From positions 62,001 through 126,000 of the forward strand of contig NZ_JACESA010000009.1 of assembly GCF_013912065.1 (NCBI RefSeq): a DNA stretch of 64,000 bases, read 5' to 3'. Source of the stretch: Brevundimonas sp. (GTDB taxonomy: Bacteria > Pseudomonadota > Alphaproteobacteria > Caulobacterales > Caulobacteraceae). The notes beneath the pieces are model-generated. The model saw nothing but the letters and a program-made list of their open reading frames with translations, was not told where the DNA came from and ran no database searches. The translations under genes were made by a program, and so were the position numbers. Shown here one piece after another: positions 7,397 to 16,532 of the stretch; position 1 is the stretch's first letter, and each line of letters begins with the position of its first letter.

Positions 7397-10357
7397 TCAG
7401 AAGGACTTGCTGAGGTTGATGAAGGCCGTTCGGCCGACATAGTCGTAACCGGAATACAGCGGCACATTCCCCACCATATTGACCACGCCGGCCGACACTT
7501 CGTCGCCCGTCTTGTTGGTCAGGTTGCGAACCCCCACCGTCACGGCCCAGTCGTCGGCCTCGTAGCGGACGGACATGTTCTGGGTCAGATACGCGCCGAC
7601 TTCCGCGTCATATCCCAGGCTGGCCAAAGTATATCCGTAGTATTTCCGGTAGTAGGCGTCGTAGCCCATGCCGTCGATCCACTCGAGGCCATAGTGGAGA
7701 CGCCACTGGTTCCATGCATAGGAGAATTCGGCGGTAGCTGTGAACTCGGGCGTGCCGATCGTACCGACTTCGTCATAGACGGGATCGTCGGCGAACAGCG
7801 TGCTGTGGCGCTCCGTCATCTGCGTCACGGTCAGATTGGCGAGCGCCGTGCCCACGCCCACCGGCTTGCGATAGCGCACAGTATAATCGATGCCCTTGAC
7901 CACGTCGGTAGCGACATTGACGTAGCTGTCATAGACCGTCAGCCCGTTCGACGCGGCGTTGCGATCGATCAGCGAGCAGTAGCCGTTGCCCGCGGCGAAG
8001 TCGGCGCTGGCGGAGGCGTAGCAGAGGCTCAGGATGCTGCTGGCGCCGATCCGATCGACGCCGTTGTCGACCTCGATCTCGTAATAGTCGACGGCGAAAG
8101 CCAGTTCGCCCCAGTTGTCCGGCAGCTTGGGCTGCAGGATCAGCCCGACGGTCAGGTTGGTCGAGGTTTCCGCCTCGAGCCCGTTATCCGCGCCGCCCGA
8201 GGTCACGACCTTCACGCTGGACGTCTGCTGGAAGGTTCCGGCCAAGCCTTCGCTGGCGCAGTTGGCCGCAATCCGGGCGTCCGTGCCCTCGTCGCCGTAG
8301 CTGTTGCACGGGTCATAGGACGAACTCAGATAACCCGATGTCGCGCCGACGAACTGTTCGAACAGGGCGGGCGCCCGATAGGAGGTGCCGTAACTGCCGC
8401 GGAAGGTCAGGAAATCGACCGGCTGATAGACCAGACCGACCTTGTAGGTCGTGTCGTCGCCGTAGGAGGCGTAGTCGGTGTAGCGGCCCGAAGCGCTGAG
8501 GGTCAGATTTTGAGCGAAACGCAGGTTCCGCAGCAGGGGAACCTCGACTTCGCCGAACACTTCCCAGACCGAGTCGTCGCCCCGCGTGATCGCGGCCGTC
8601 GAATAATTGTAGATGTTCGACGTCTGCATATCGATGCCGGGAATGTCCTCGATCGACATCTCGCGGTACTCGGCGCCCAGGAAGACGGCGACTTCGCCGG
8701 CCGGGAGGGTGAACAGCGGGCCGTCGATGCTGGCCGACAGGACAGCCTCGTCATAGAAGGTGCGGCCAGTCACGTCGGTCATCACATAACCCAGCCAGTC
8801 GGCGGGCAGTTCACCGGCGAGGGTCTTGCTGTTCAGGGCCGGAGCGGCGACGCAGCCTTCGGCGCCGCTGGCGCAGGAGAAGGAGCCGTCGCTGTTGGCC
8901 ACCACGTCCAGGCTGTTCTGCAGCCGGTCGATCAGGAACTGTTCGCTGGTGTAGACCGAGTCCGACTTGGTGTAGCTGGCGGACAGATCATACCGCCAGC
9001 CTTGAAGCGGCGTGAAGTCGCCCCGGATCCCGCCGACGGTCTTGGTGAAGTCCACCTGCTGGGTGGACGTGGTGTTGCCATAGCCGATGAAGGCGCGGAC
9101 GCCCACCGCCTGACCGAGGTTAAGGCCGAGGTCGGAGGCGCTGAAGACGCTGGTCGACAGGTTATCCGGTATCAGGGGACTGCCGACCGCATAATCCAGC
9201 ACCAGTTGGCGATAGCCCGTCTGCGACGACTTGCGCTGATTATAGAGGAATTCGCCGTAGACCTCGGCGTTGCCGAGCGCATGCAGGTCATAGGAGCCCT
9301 GCAGATAGACGGTCGCCACCTCGACGGGGGAGATCAGCGACTCGTTGAGCATGTCGGCGTCATAGGTGTCGCGCACGCTGGTGTTGGTGCCCGTGCCCCC
9401 GACACCCTCGAAACCGACCAGACCCGTCGTCACGGCCGAATTCGGCCGCCAACGATTGAATCGGGTCGCGGTGGTCCCATCCGCAGCCTCGCCCGTCATA
9501 TAGGAGGTGCCGATGGTGTTGATGGTCACGCCGCCCGCGTTCAGCGACCAGCATTTCGATTTGCCGGTCAGCGGGTCGATATAGTCGGACCCGTCCAGAT
9601 AATTGTCGGTCGGGCAGCGGGTGAAGTCGCGATCGCCCAGGGTCAGTTCGTCGCGCTGGTAATATTCAGCCGAGCCCGACAGGCTCCAGCGGTCGCCGTG
9701 GGTTCCGCCCACGATCGAATAGCGTTTCTGCTGACCAGCGCCGTCGGCGTCCATCGGCGCGTTGAACTGGCCCTCGACGGTGACGCCGTCGACGTCGTTG
9801 CGGGTCACGATATTGACCACCCCGGCGACGGCGTCCGAGCCGTAAAGCGAAGACGCGCCGTCCTTCAGCACTTCGATACGCTCGATCATGGCCGACGGCA
9901 GGACGTTCAGGTCGGCCGAACCGACCGAACCCCGCGAACCCGCCGGTGCGACGCGACGCCCGTTCAACAGGACCAGTGTGCGGGTGGCTCCCAGGCCGCG
10001 CAGCGACAGGGTGTTGGCGCCGGGACCGCCGTTGGTGACATAGCCGCCGTAGGCGTTGTTGATCTGGGAGGTACCCTGGGTGATGGCTGTGCTCTGCAGC
10101 ACCTCGGTCGTCGAGGCGAAGCCGGCCAGGGTGGCGTCCTCGCGGGTCACCACCTGAACCGGCGAGGCCGAGTTGTAGTTGTCGCGCCGCAGCCGCGAAC
10201 CGACGACCACGACCTCTTCGACCGCCGCCGCGTCGGCGGCGGCGTCATCGGCGGAAGCGCCCGCGCTCGACTGCGTCTGCGCCCAGGTCGGCGCGGACAG
10301 GAAAGTCAGACCCACGACGACTGTGGTGCCCAACAGATGCTTTTTGAAATCGATCAT
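7397..10357 (-). CDS. TonB-dependent outer-membrane receptor
   Basis: The protein is 986 aa. A signal peptide (VGLTFLSAPTWAQ, cleavage near residue 27) is followed by a TonB-box-like segment (EEVVVVGSRLRRD), a plug domain (AGFASTTEVLQS, RGLGATRTLVLLNGRR, SADLNVLPSAMIERIEVLKDGASSLYGSDAVAGVVNIVT) seen in pieces, and a 22-strand-type barrel ending in the aromatic INLSKSF. It carries out TonB/ExbBD-powered uptake across the outer membrane. The plug style is that of the large Caulobacterales and Xanthomonas receptors, and the substrate cannot be read from sequence. An extracellular region holds several cysteines (FTRCPTDNYLDG, GKSKCWS). It stands alone, with its own terminator and an AT-rich upstream region. 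Confidence 0.93.
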   Translation of the reverse strand: MIDFKKHLLGTTVVVGLTFLSAPTWAQTQSSAGASADDAAADAAAVEEVVVVGSRLRRDNYNSASPVQVVTREDATLAGFASTTEVLQSTAITQGTSQINNAYGGYVTNGGPGANTLSLRGLGATRTLVLLNGRRVAPAGSRGSVGSADLNVLPSAMIERIEVLKDGASSLYGSDAVAGVVNIVTRNDVDGVTVEGQFNAPMDADGAGQQKRYSIVGGTHGDRWSLSGSAEYYQRDELTLGDRDFTRCPTDNYLDGSDYIDPLTGKSKCWSLNAGGVTINTIGTSYMTGEAADGTTATRFNRWRPNSAVTTGLVGFEGVGGTGTNTSVRDTYDADMLNESLISPVEVATVYLQGSYDLHALGNAEVYGEFLYNQRKSSQTGYRQLVLDYAVGSPLIPDNLSTSVFSASDLGLNLGQAVGVRAFIGYGNTTSTQQVDFTKTVGGIRGDFTPLQGWRYDLSASYTKSDSVYTSEQFLIDRLQNSLDVVANSDGSFSCASGAEGCVAAPALNSKTLAGELPADWLGYVMTDVTGRTFYDEAVLSASIDGPLFTLPAGEVAVFLGAEYREMSIEDIPGIDMQTSNIYNYSTAAITRGDDSVWEVFGEVEVPLLRNLRFAQNLTLSASGRYTDYASYGDDTTYKVGLVYQPVDFLTFRGSYGTSYRAPALFEQFVGATSGYLSSSYDPCNSYGDEGTDARIAANCASEGLAGTFQQTSSVKVVTSGGADNGLEAETSTNLTVGLILQPKLPDNWGELAFAVDYYEIEVDNGVDRIGASSILSLCYASASADFAAGNGYCSLIDRNAASNGLTVYDSYVNVATDVVKGIDYTVRYRKPVGVGTALANLTVTQMTERHSTLFADDPVYDEVGTIGTPEFTATAEFSYAWNQWRLHYGLEWIDGMGYDAYYRKYYGYTLASLGYDAEVGAYLTQNMSVRYEADDWAVTVGVRNLTNKTGDEVSAGVVNMVGNVPLYSGYDYVGRTAFINLSKSF

Positions 10358-10642
10358 GCTCTCGATCGGCCCCTCAAATAATATTAGTCGGCCCGCAAAT
10401 GGATCGACGGCGTATTGAGGCGCAAAACCGGCTTATGTGGAGCGGAATAGCAAATTGAAAACAATTCTTGGACAATGATGCGACTTCACGGTGACGGTTT
10501 TCATCACAACTGAACATAAAGACATACAATATTGCCTCTTTGTTTCCAGTCGGACGCACGGATTAAATCTGAATGTCTGATTGATTTCCATTCTGACACC
10601 TCAATAACTACAATGCCCGTTAGACCGCACACCAACCGTGGC
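10358..10642. other. AT-rich gap upstream of the TonB receptor
   Basis: This 285-base region is clearly richer in A/T than its surroundings and holds no convincing gene. It must contain the receptor promoter (minus strand) and the 3' end region of flgL. A small perfect inverted repeat AATTG-AAAA-CAATT lies at 10453-10466, about 95 bases upstream of the receptor start, and could be an operator; nothing else recognisable was seen. Confidence 0.5.
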
Positions 10643-11509
10643 CTATCGCAGATAGTCCGACAGCTTGATCGAAATCAGGATGTTCAAAGTCGAGTACGAG
10701 GTTTGCAGAAGCGTCTCGTACTGGGTCGCGAGGATCGCCGCCTCGGCGAGGTCGGTCTCCTTCAGCGTGCTGACGACCGTGGTCAGGGTGTCGCTGCGGG
10801 CCGTGGCCTGTTCGGAGATCCGCTCCAGTCGCGACGCGGTCGAGGACAGGGAGGCGCGCAGGACGCCGATGCCGGACGCCGCCGTCTGAACGGCGTCGAG
10901 GGCGTCGGCGCTGGACATCGTCCCGGCCTCCAGTCCCTTCAGGGCGTCGATCAACCCGCTGAGCGCCGGATCGGCTGCGGTCACCGACAGAGCCAGGACC
11001 TGGCCGTCCGCAGTCGTATAGGCGCGGGCCGAGCCGCCGCCGTTGTAATAGGCGTCCGCGTCCGCCGCGTCCCAGGCGTCCAGATCGACCGCCTGGGCGT
11101 CAAGGGCGTCGCCGGCGAACAGGGCCTGATCGCCATAGGTGCTGTTCAGCAGGCTCTCGAGATCGTCCAGCCAGCCGCTGGCGAGCGAGGCCAGGGTGGC
11201 GCTGTCTTCGCCATAGGTGGCGAGCGACGACAGGATGGTTTCGGTCAGGTCCGAGATCGAGCCCAGCGCCGAATAGGCCTGTTCGACCACATTGAGCGCG
11301 CTGGCGGCGCTGGCGGCTTCGGCGTCGGCGGCGGCGATCTGGCCCTCGTGCCGGGTGATGGCGCTGGTCGCCGAACCATAGCCTCCGAAGGTGTCGCTCT
11401 TCAGGCCGGACGCGGTTTGCGCCTGAACGTCGGCGAGGCGCGCCTGGCTGGCCAGGCTGCGGTCCAGCACATAGAGGGTCTGACTGAAGGTGGACACGCG
11501 CCCGATCAT
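10643..11509 (-). CDS. flgL: Flagellar hook-filament junction protein FlgL (HAP3)
   Basis: A 288-aa flagellin-like protein whose N-terminus (MIGRVSTFSQTL) and C-terminus (ETDLAEAAILATQYETLLQTSY) form the coiled-coil D0/D1 parts shared with flagellin. It sits between FlgK and the filament as the last junction protein. The ATG overlaps the flgK stop (ATGA), so it is translationally coupled and is the last gene of the flgD-flgE-orf-flgK-flgL operon. The length fits the family. No terminator is evident after it. Confidence 0.92.
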   Translation of the reverse strand: MIGRVSTFSQTLYVLDRSLASQARLADVQAQTASGLKSDTFGGYGSATSAITRHEGQIAAADAEAASAASALNVVEQAYSALGSISDLTETILSSLATYGEDSATLASLASGWLDDLESLLNSTYGDQALFAGDALDAQAVDLDAWDAADADAYYNGGGSARAYTTADGQVLALSVTAADPALSGLIDALKGLEAGTMSSADALDAVQTAASGIGVLRASLSSTASRLERISEQATARSDTLTTVVSTLKETDLAEAAILATQYETLLQTSYSTLNILISIKLSDYLR

Positions 11510-13200
11510 CAGGACACCATGCTGATCAGGGCGTCGTACATGGCCTGGATGGCGGCCATCAGCTGGGCCGATATTTCGTACTGCTGCTGATACAGGCTGA
11601 CTAGGGCGGTCTGCTCGTCCAGGTTCACGCCGGTGGCGTTGCTCAGGCTGTTGGCGTAGCCGTCGCGCAGGGCCGTGGCGCTGGCCGCCGTGCTGGCGGC
11701 CGTCGATATGGTCGTCGCGGCCCCCGACAGCACATCCGTCGCATAGTCCATCAGGCTGCGGCTCCGCGCCGACAGATTTCCGGACTCGGCGAAGGACCGA
11801 TCCTCGGTCAGGGCCGTCATGAGCGCCACCGCGCCGCCGGCGCCGCCCGAGGCCACGGCGGTCTGGCCGACGGCCGCCGACGTGTCCAGACTGGACGCCG
11901 CCAGAAGACCTGGGTTCGTCGTCAGGGCGGCGACGACCCGGATGGTCGAGGCGTCGTCGCCGGAAAAGACGTCGTTGAATCCCATCCAGTCGGTCAGGGT
12001 TTCCCCGTCTGCGGTCAAGGCGACGGACGAATCCAGGGTCACTCCGCCCGAACTGCTGGAAATCGTCAGCTTGCCGTCCACGATACTGGCCGTGACGCCG
12101 CTGACGCCGTTCAGGGCGTCCATCAGTTCCCCGACCGTGGTCACCGTCGACAGGTCGATCTGGTCGACGGCCGTGGCGACGCCGGCCGTGGTCGATTGCA
12201 CGACGCCCAGGCTTCCCGTCAGCGACAGGGGCGTGGCCGCCGTCACGGCGGCGGTCGAGGTCAGGGTTCCGGGCGGGGACGCCGCGCCCGTGGACGCCGC
12301 CGTATTGACTGCGGAGATCAAGGTCGCCGCCAGACTGTCCAGCGCCGCCTGTTCGGCGGGCAGGGCCTCGTCGCGCAGGTCAATCAGGGCGCCAAGCTCT
12401 CCACCGGTCAGGCTGGAGGTCACGTCCCGCCCGTTGACGCTGACGCCGGACAGACTGGTGGGATAGGCGGAGTCGGACGACACGGCGCCCGAGGCGGTGA
12501 AGGACAGGGTGCTGACGGTCGTCCCGACCAGCATCTGTCCGCCAGCGTAGATGTTCAGCCGTCCCGACGCATCGGTATAGCTGGTGACGCCGACCAGACC
12601 CGACAGAGTCTGCAGGGCCGTGTCGCGCGCATCCGCCAACGTGGTCTGGTCGCCCTGCCCCGCCACGATCTGGTCGTTCAGGGAATCGATCTCGAGCAGA
12701 AGCGCATTGATCTCATCGACCGTGGTGGCGATGGCGGCGTCGGCGTCGGACCGAAGATCCTGAATTCCGGACGACAGGGTGCGCAGCCCGTCGGCCAGTT
12801 CGCTCGCCGCGCTGACCACCGCCGCCGCGTCGGTGTCGCCCGTGCCCGCCGCCAGAGTGGTCAGACTGGTCGCCAGCGCCGACGTCAGGCTGGCGATGTC
12901 GCCGCTGCTTGAGGTGTCGCCGAGCAGGGTGTCGTAACGCGACATATAGCTGTCGATGGTCTCGGCGTAGCCGGCCGAGGCGCTGCTGGAGATCAGCGAC
13001 TTCTGAAGATAGGTGTCGGTGACGCGCGACAGTTCGCCGGTGCTGAGCGCCAGGGTCGCCGTCTGGGATGTCGCCGAATAGGTCTTGGTCGTGTAGCCGT
13101 CGGTGCTGGCGTTGGCGACATTGGTCGTGCTCAGCGCCACCTGATACTGGGACGTCGTCAGTGCGGCGGACGCATTGGCGAGGGCCCCGGACAGGCTCAT
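11509..13200 (-). CDS. flgK: Flagellar hook-associated protein FlgK (HAP1)
   Basis: 563 aa. The N-terminus (LSGALANASAALTTSQYQVALSTTNVANASTDGY, read in pieces) is the rod/hook/HAP family signature with the ANAST motif. The C-terminus (TGVNLDEQTALVSLYQQQYEISAQLM) is the FlgK-type D0 helix. The long, Ser/Thr/Ala-rich middle is the variable surface-exposed part. It caps the hook and forms the first hook-filament junction ring. It overlaps the small gene before it and flgL after it by ATGA. Confidence 0.94.
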   Translation of the reverse strand: MSLSGALANASAALTTSQYQVALSTTNVANASTDGYTTKTYSATSQTATLALSTGELSRVTDTYLQKSLISSSASAGYAETIDSYMSRYDTLLGDTSSSGDIASLTSALATSLTTLAAGTGDTDAAAVVSAASELADGLRTLSSGIQDLRSDADAAIATTVDEINALLLEIDSLNDQIVAGQGDQTTLADARDTALQTLSGLVGVTSYTDASGRLNIYAGGQMLVGTTVSTLSFTASGAVSSDSAYPTSLSGVSVNGRDVTSSLTGGELGALIDLRDEALPAEQAALDSLAATLISAVNTAASTGAASPPGTLTSTAAVTAATPLSLTGSLGVVQSTTAGVATAVDQIDLSTVTTVGELMDALNGVSGVTASIVDGKLTISSSSGGVTLDSSVALTADGETLTDWMGFNDVFSGDDASTIRVVAALTTNPGLLAASSLDTSAAVGQTAVASGGAGGAVALMTALTEDRSFAESGNLSARSRSLMDYATDVLSGAATTISTAASTAASATALRDGYANSLSNATGVNLDEQTALVSLYQQQYEISAQLMAAIQAMYDALISMVS

Positions 13201-13517
13201 TTCCGCCTCCGCGCGCCCAACCGTCCTCCGGCCGCATAGGCGCCCGCCGCGCCGGCGCCGCGGTTCAGCCGCACGATCTCGGCCGAGGTTTCGCTCATCC
13301 CGGCGCGCAGAGTGTCGGCCCGGCGCTTCAAGGCGGCCTCGAGCAACCGAATATCGCTGATCAAGGTCGCTCTATCCGACCAGGGCAGGGCGGCCAGGCG
13401 TTCGGCCAGATCGTGGGCGATGGCCGCCGCCTGTTCGTAGCTTTCGACGATGGGACGGTCGAAGCCGGTGCGCCGCGAGCGGCCGGCCCGGTCGAGGATG
13501 CGGCCGATCTCGTCCAT
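13197..13517 (-). CDS. Small helical protein, candidate FlgN-type export chaperone
   Basis: 106 aa, predicted mainly helical, rich in Arg/Ala/Leu, without signal peptide or membrane segment. It overlaps flgE by ATGA at its start and flgK by ATGA at its end, so it is co-translated with both. Its size and place directly before flgK-flgL match what would be expected of a FlgN-like chaperone for the two junction proteins. The sequence itself shows no motif I can assign, so the function is inference from context. A Gly/Ala/Arg-rich tail (GAGAAGAYAAGGRLGARRRK) ends the protein. Confidence 0.7.
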   Translation of the reverse strand: MDEIGRILDRAGRSRRTGFDRPIVESYEQAAAIAHDLAERLAALPWSDRATLISDIRLLEAALKRRADTLRAGMSETSAEIVRLNRGAGAAGAYAAGGRLGARRRK

Positions 13518-14782
13518 CAGCGCACCACGGAGATCAGGGTGTCGAACATGTCCTTGACGCTGCTGACGACCTGGGACGCGGCCGAATAGGCCTGTTGCGC
13601 CACGATCATCTTGTTGAACTCGGTCGCGGTGTCGGTCGTCGAACCTTCCAGGGCGCTGGCCACGATGCTTCCCGAGGCGCCGACGCCCGACAGGTTTATC
13701 GTCGCCGATCCGCTGAGGTTGGTCGCCTTGAAGGTCGTGCCCGAGATCTGCGTCAGACCTTCGGAGTTGGCGAAGGTGGCGACCGGGACCTGATAGATGA
13801 CCTTCGTCAGCCCGTTGCTGAAGGTCGCCTCAACCTGGCCGCCGTCATTGATGGCGACGCTGGTCAGGGAACCGGCGACGATGCCGTCGTCGGTGATGCT
13901 GGAAATCGTGATGCCGGGCTCGTTGGCGCCGGAATCATACTGGGTGAGACCCGACGACTTGCCGATGTCGCCCAGATCCATGTCCACGGCAGCCGCCGCC
14001 GCGCCGTTGGTGAAGGTGAAGCCCACTTCCGTCGGATCGGGGCTGATGCTGGCCGGCAGACCCGAGGAATCGAAGGTGATGGTGATGGTCGTGCCGTCGG
14101 CCGTGCCGGTCGTTTCGCCAGTCGCGGCCGAATAGGGATCCCCCGTCGACAGGGTCCAGGTGTTGGCGTCGGTCTTGGTCCAGGTCTGATCGACGATATG
14201 GGTCGCGCCAAGACTGTCGACGATTGAGGCCGTCGAGGTGAAGACGTCGCCCACCTCGGCGTCGGCGGGCAGGTTGGCGGCGACGCTGACCGTGGTGGTG
14301 GCTTCCGCCGGGCTGGTCAGGTTGGAGAGGTTGATGGTCTCCAGACCCGAGACCCCGCCGCCGATGACATTGCCGTCCTCATCGGTGGGATAGCCCTGAA
14401 GGTAATAGCCCTCCGAGTTGACCAGATAACCCGAGGCGTCCGTCGAGAAGCTGCCGTTGCGGGTATAGGCGAGGTCCGAAGCCTGGCCCGTGGTGCTGTC
14501 GGCGACGATGAAATAGCCGGAGCCGTTGATCGCCAGATTGGTGCTGGTCGCGCTGGTGGAGATGGTGCCCTGAACCGACATGGCGCGGCTGAGAGAGGTC
14601 GTCACACCGCCGGCGGCGGCGCTGGACTTCATGCTGGCGCTGACCAGGGCCTCGAACGAGGTCTCCTTGGTCTTGTAGCCGGTGGTGGAGGAGTTGGCGA
14701 TGTTCTCGGAGATCGCCGACAGGGCGGCGCTCTGGGCCGTCAGGCCGGAAACGGCCGAGGAAAGGGAGGCGGACAGGCTCAT
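13517..14782 (-). CDS. flgE: Flagellar hook protein FlgE
   Basis: 421 aa. The N-terminus (LSSAVSGLTAQSAALSAI, then ENIANSSTTGYKTKETSFEAL) is the rod/hook signature with the ANSST variant. Next come the FlgE-specific GSGYFIV segment (about residues 86-92) and YTRNGSFSTDASGYLVN. The C-terminus (TEFNKMIVAQQAYSAASQVV) is the D0 helix shared with FlgG. It polymerises into the flexible hook under the FlgD cap. It is the second gene of the operon, 10 bases after flgD. The length is close to that of enterobacterial FlgE. Confidence 0.95.
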   Translation of the reverse strand: MSLSASLSSAVSGLTAQSAALSAISENIANSSTTGYKTKETSFEALVSASMKSSAAAGGVTTSLSRAMSVQGTISTSATSTNLAINGSGYFIVADSTTGQASDLAYTRNGSFSTDASGYLVNSEGYYLQGYPTDEDGNVIGGGVSGLETINLSNLTSPAEATTTVSVAANLPADAEVGDVFTSTASIVDSLGATHIVDQTWTKTDANTWTLSTGDPYSAATGETTGTADGTTITITFDSSGLPASISPDPTEVGFTFTNGAAAAAVDMDLGDIGKSSGLTQYDSGANEPGITISSITDDGIVAGSLTSVAINDGGQVEATFSNGLTKVIYQVPVATFANSEGLTQISGTTFKATNLSGSATINLSGVGASGSIVASALEGSTTDTATEFNKMIVAQQAYSAASQVVSSVKDMFDTLISVVR

Positions 14783-14792
14783 GGGATATTCC

Positions 14793-15449
14793 TCAGGCCT
14801 GGCCGTAGAAGGCGAGGACGGCGGATGGATCGATGACCGCGTCGCCCGCCCGATAGGACGTGACGCCGTCGGCGAGGAGGACGGCGTCCAGGGTGGCGAA
14901 GGCGGTGACGGCGTTGGACGCGGACGTGTCGTCGGCGTTGGTGGAGACCGAGGTCAGGGTCAGGATGTCGCCCTCGGCGACGCCGCTCAGGTCGGACAGA
15001 CTCAGGGACAGGCCGTGCTCGCCGTCGCCGGTCTCGCCGCTTCCGCTCCAGACGACGTCGCCGTCCTGATTGGTGACCACCAGGGCGGTCGAGGCGGCCT
15101 CGCCGTCCAGGGTGTAGGTCCAGCTGGCCGCGCCGTCCTGAACCGGGGCCATGGCGCTGTCGTACTCGACCTTCTGGCCGACATAGCCGGCGCTCTGGGT
15201 CGTCAGGATGGAGGTGAGAGAGGACGACAGGCTTTCCAGCGTCTCGTTGGTGGAGGTCTGCTGGCCCAGCTGGGCGTAACCGACGAGCTGGTTGGTGAAC
15301 TCGGTGACGTCAGTCGGTTCGAGCGGGTTCTGGTTCTGCAGCTGGGTGACCAGGATCTGCAGGAAGTCGTCCATGTCGATGGACAGAGCGGACGACGACG
15401 ACGAGGTGGTCGCCGCCGCCGTTGAGGTCGTCACATTAACCGTGGTCAT
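14793..15449 (-). CDS. flgD: Hook-capping scaffold protein FlgD
   Basis: 218 aa. A low-complexity Thr/Ser/Ala N-terminus leads to the family signature MDDFLQILVTQLQNQNPLEP and TNQLVGYAQLGQQTSTNETL, followed by a beta-rich FlgD tudor/Ig-like region. It forms the temporary cap beneath which FlgE assembles. It is the first gene of the minus-strand operon. Its 192-base upstream region is shared with the divergent flagellin gene; I could not find a convincing sigma-54 site there. Confidence 0.94.
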   Translation of the reverse strand: MTTVNVTTSTAAATTSSSSSALSIDMDDFLQILVTQLQNQNPLEPTDVTEFTNQLVGYAQLGQQTSTNETLESLSSSLTSILTTQSAGYVGQKVEYDSAMAPVQDGAASWTYTLDGEAASTALVVTNQDGDVVWSGSGETGDGEHGLSLSLSDLSGVAEGDILTLTSVSTNADDTSASNAVTAFATLDAVLLADGVTSYRAGDAVIDPSAVLAFYGQA

Positions 15450-15641
15450 GGGTCTTCGCCGAAGCCGGTGGATGTCACGGCTTCAACGGGACGAGGCGCG
15501 CCGATGGGGCGCACAAAATATCAGCGCCCCATTTGGCGGGGTCGCTCCGTTTCTCTGCTGAAGGTCGGGGTCAGAAAGCGCCCTGGCCTTCCCGTCCGGC
15601 GTTCGCCTGACGGTGTTCAGTCTGGAGAGAATGAGGAAAGA

Positions 15642-16466
15642 ATGCCCAGTATCTCAACCAATACCGCCGCCAACACCGCCCTGCGTTATCTGAACGCCAA
15701 CTCCGAAGCCCAGTCCGCCTCCCTGGCGAAACTGTCCAGCGGACAACGCATCCAGAGCGCCAAGGACGATGCGGCCGGCCTCGCCACCTCGACCAATATC
15801 GCCGCTGACGTGGTGGTGCTGGAACAGGCCGCCATCAACGCCCAGCAGGGATCCGCCGTGCTTCAGACGGCCGACGGCGCCCTGTCGCAGATCAGCGACA
15901 TCCTGCAACGCATGAAGTCGCTGACGGCCCAGTCCCAGTCGGGCTCGGTCGACGACGCCGGGCGGGCGAACATCGACGCGGAATATCAGCAACTGATCGA
16001 GGAAATCGACGACATCGCGTCGTCGACCAACTTCAACGGTTCGGCTCTGCTCGATGGCGCAGGCGACTTCTCGACCGGCGTCTCATTCCTCCTGGGGACC
16101 AGCAGCAGCGATACGCTGACGATCACCATCGACGGAGCGACGGCGACGGACCTGGCTGTCGATACGACCGACGTCACCTCCTCGGCCAATGCCGCCACGG
16201 CGATGGACGCGGTCGATGCGGCGATCAACACCATCTCGACGGCTCGGGCGAATGTGGGCGCAAGCCTGTCGCGCTTCGAGTATCGGGCGAGCGTCATCGA
16301 CACTTCGCTCGAGAACCTTGAGGCCGCCAAATCGGCCATCTCGGACGTCGATCTGGCTGCTGAACAGACCAACTACACGAACCTGTCGACCCTGACGCAG
16401 GCCGCCATCGCGGCTCTGGGCCAGGCGAACAGCATGTCGTCGTCGTTGCTCAAGCTGCTGCAGTGA
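15642..16466 (+). CDS. Flagellin (Caulobacter FljK-like, 274 aa)
   Basis: 274 aa, the short length seen in Caulobacterales flagellins. The N-terminal domain (SISTNTAANTALRYLN, LAKLSSGQRIQSAKDDAAG) and C-terminal domain (RFEYRASVIDTSLENLEAAKSAISDVD, read in pieces) form the conserved coiled-coil core, and only a small variable domain lies between. It is the filament subunit, exported by the flagellar type III system. ATG 15642 has a strong GAGGAAAG ribosome site; the frame is open upstream but without a plausible start. A UUCG-loop terminator follows, so it is probably monocistronic and highly expressed. Confidence 0.95.
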   Translation: MPSISTNTAANTALRYLNANSEAQSASLAKLSSGQRIQSAKDDAAGLATSTNIAADVVVLEQAAINAQQGSAVLQTADGALSQISDILQRMKSLTAQSQSGSVDDAGRANIDAEYQQLIEEIDDIASSTNFNGSALLDGAGDFSTGVSFLLGTSSSDTLTITIDGATATDLAVDTTDVTSSANAATAMDAVDAAINTISTARANVGASLSRFEYRASVIDTSLENLEAAKSAISDVDLAAEQTNYTNLSTLTQAAIAALGQANSMSSSLLKLLQ

Positions 16467-16471
16467 CAGCG

Positions 16472-16495
16472 CGGGCGGGGGTTCGCTCCCGCCCG
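16472..16495 (+). terminator. Flagellin terminator with TTCG loop
   Basis: CGGGCGGGGG, loop TTCG, CTCCCGCCCG: a 10-base stem with one G-T pair, starting 6 bases after the flagellin stop and followed by TTCCCTTT. The very stable tetraloop fits a highly expressed gene. Confidence 0.85.
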
Positions 16496-16532
16496 TTCCC
16501 TTTGACCTCCAGAACCGCGCCCCGGATCATTC

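Noticed and set aside
15450-15641. Possible sigma-54 sites for flagellin or flgD
   Set aside because: TGGC words occur, but no GC element lies at the required distance on either strand.
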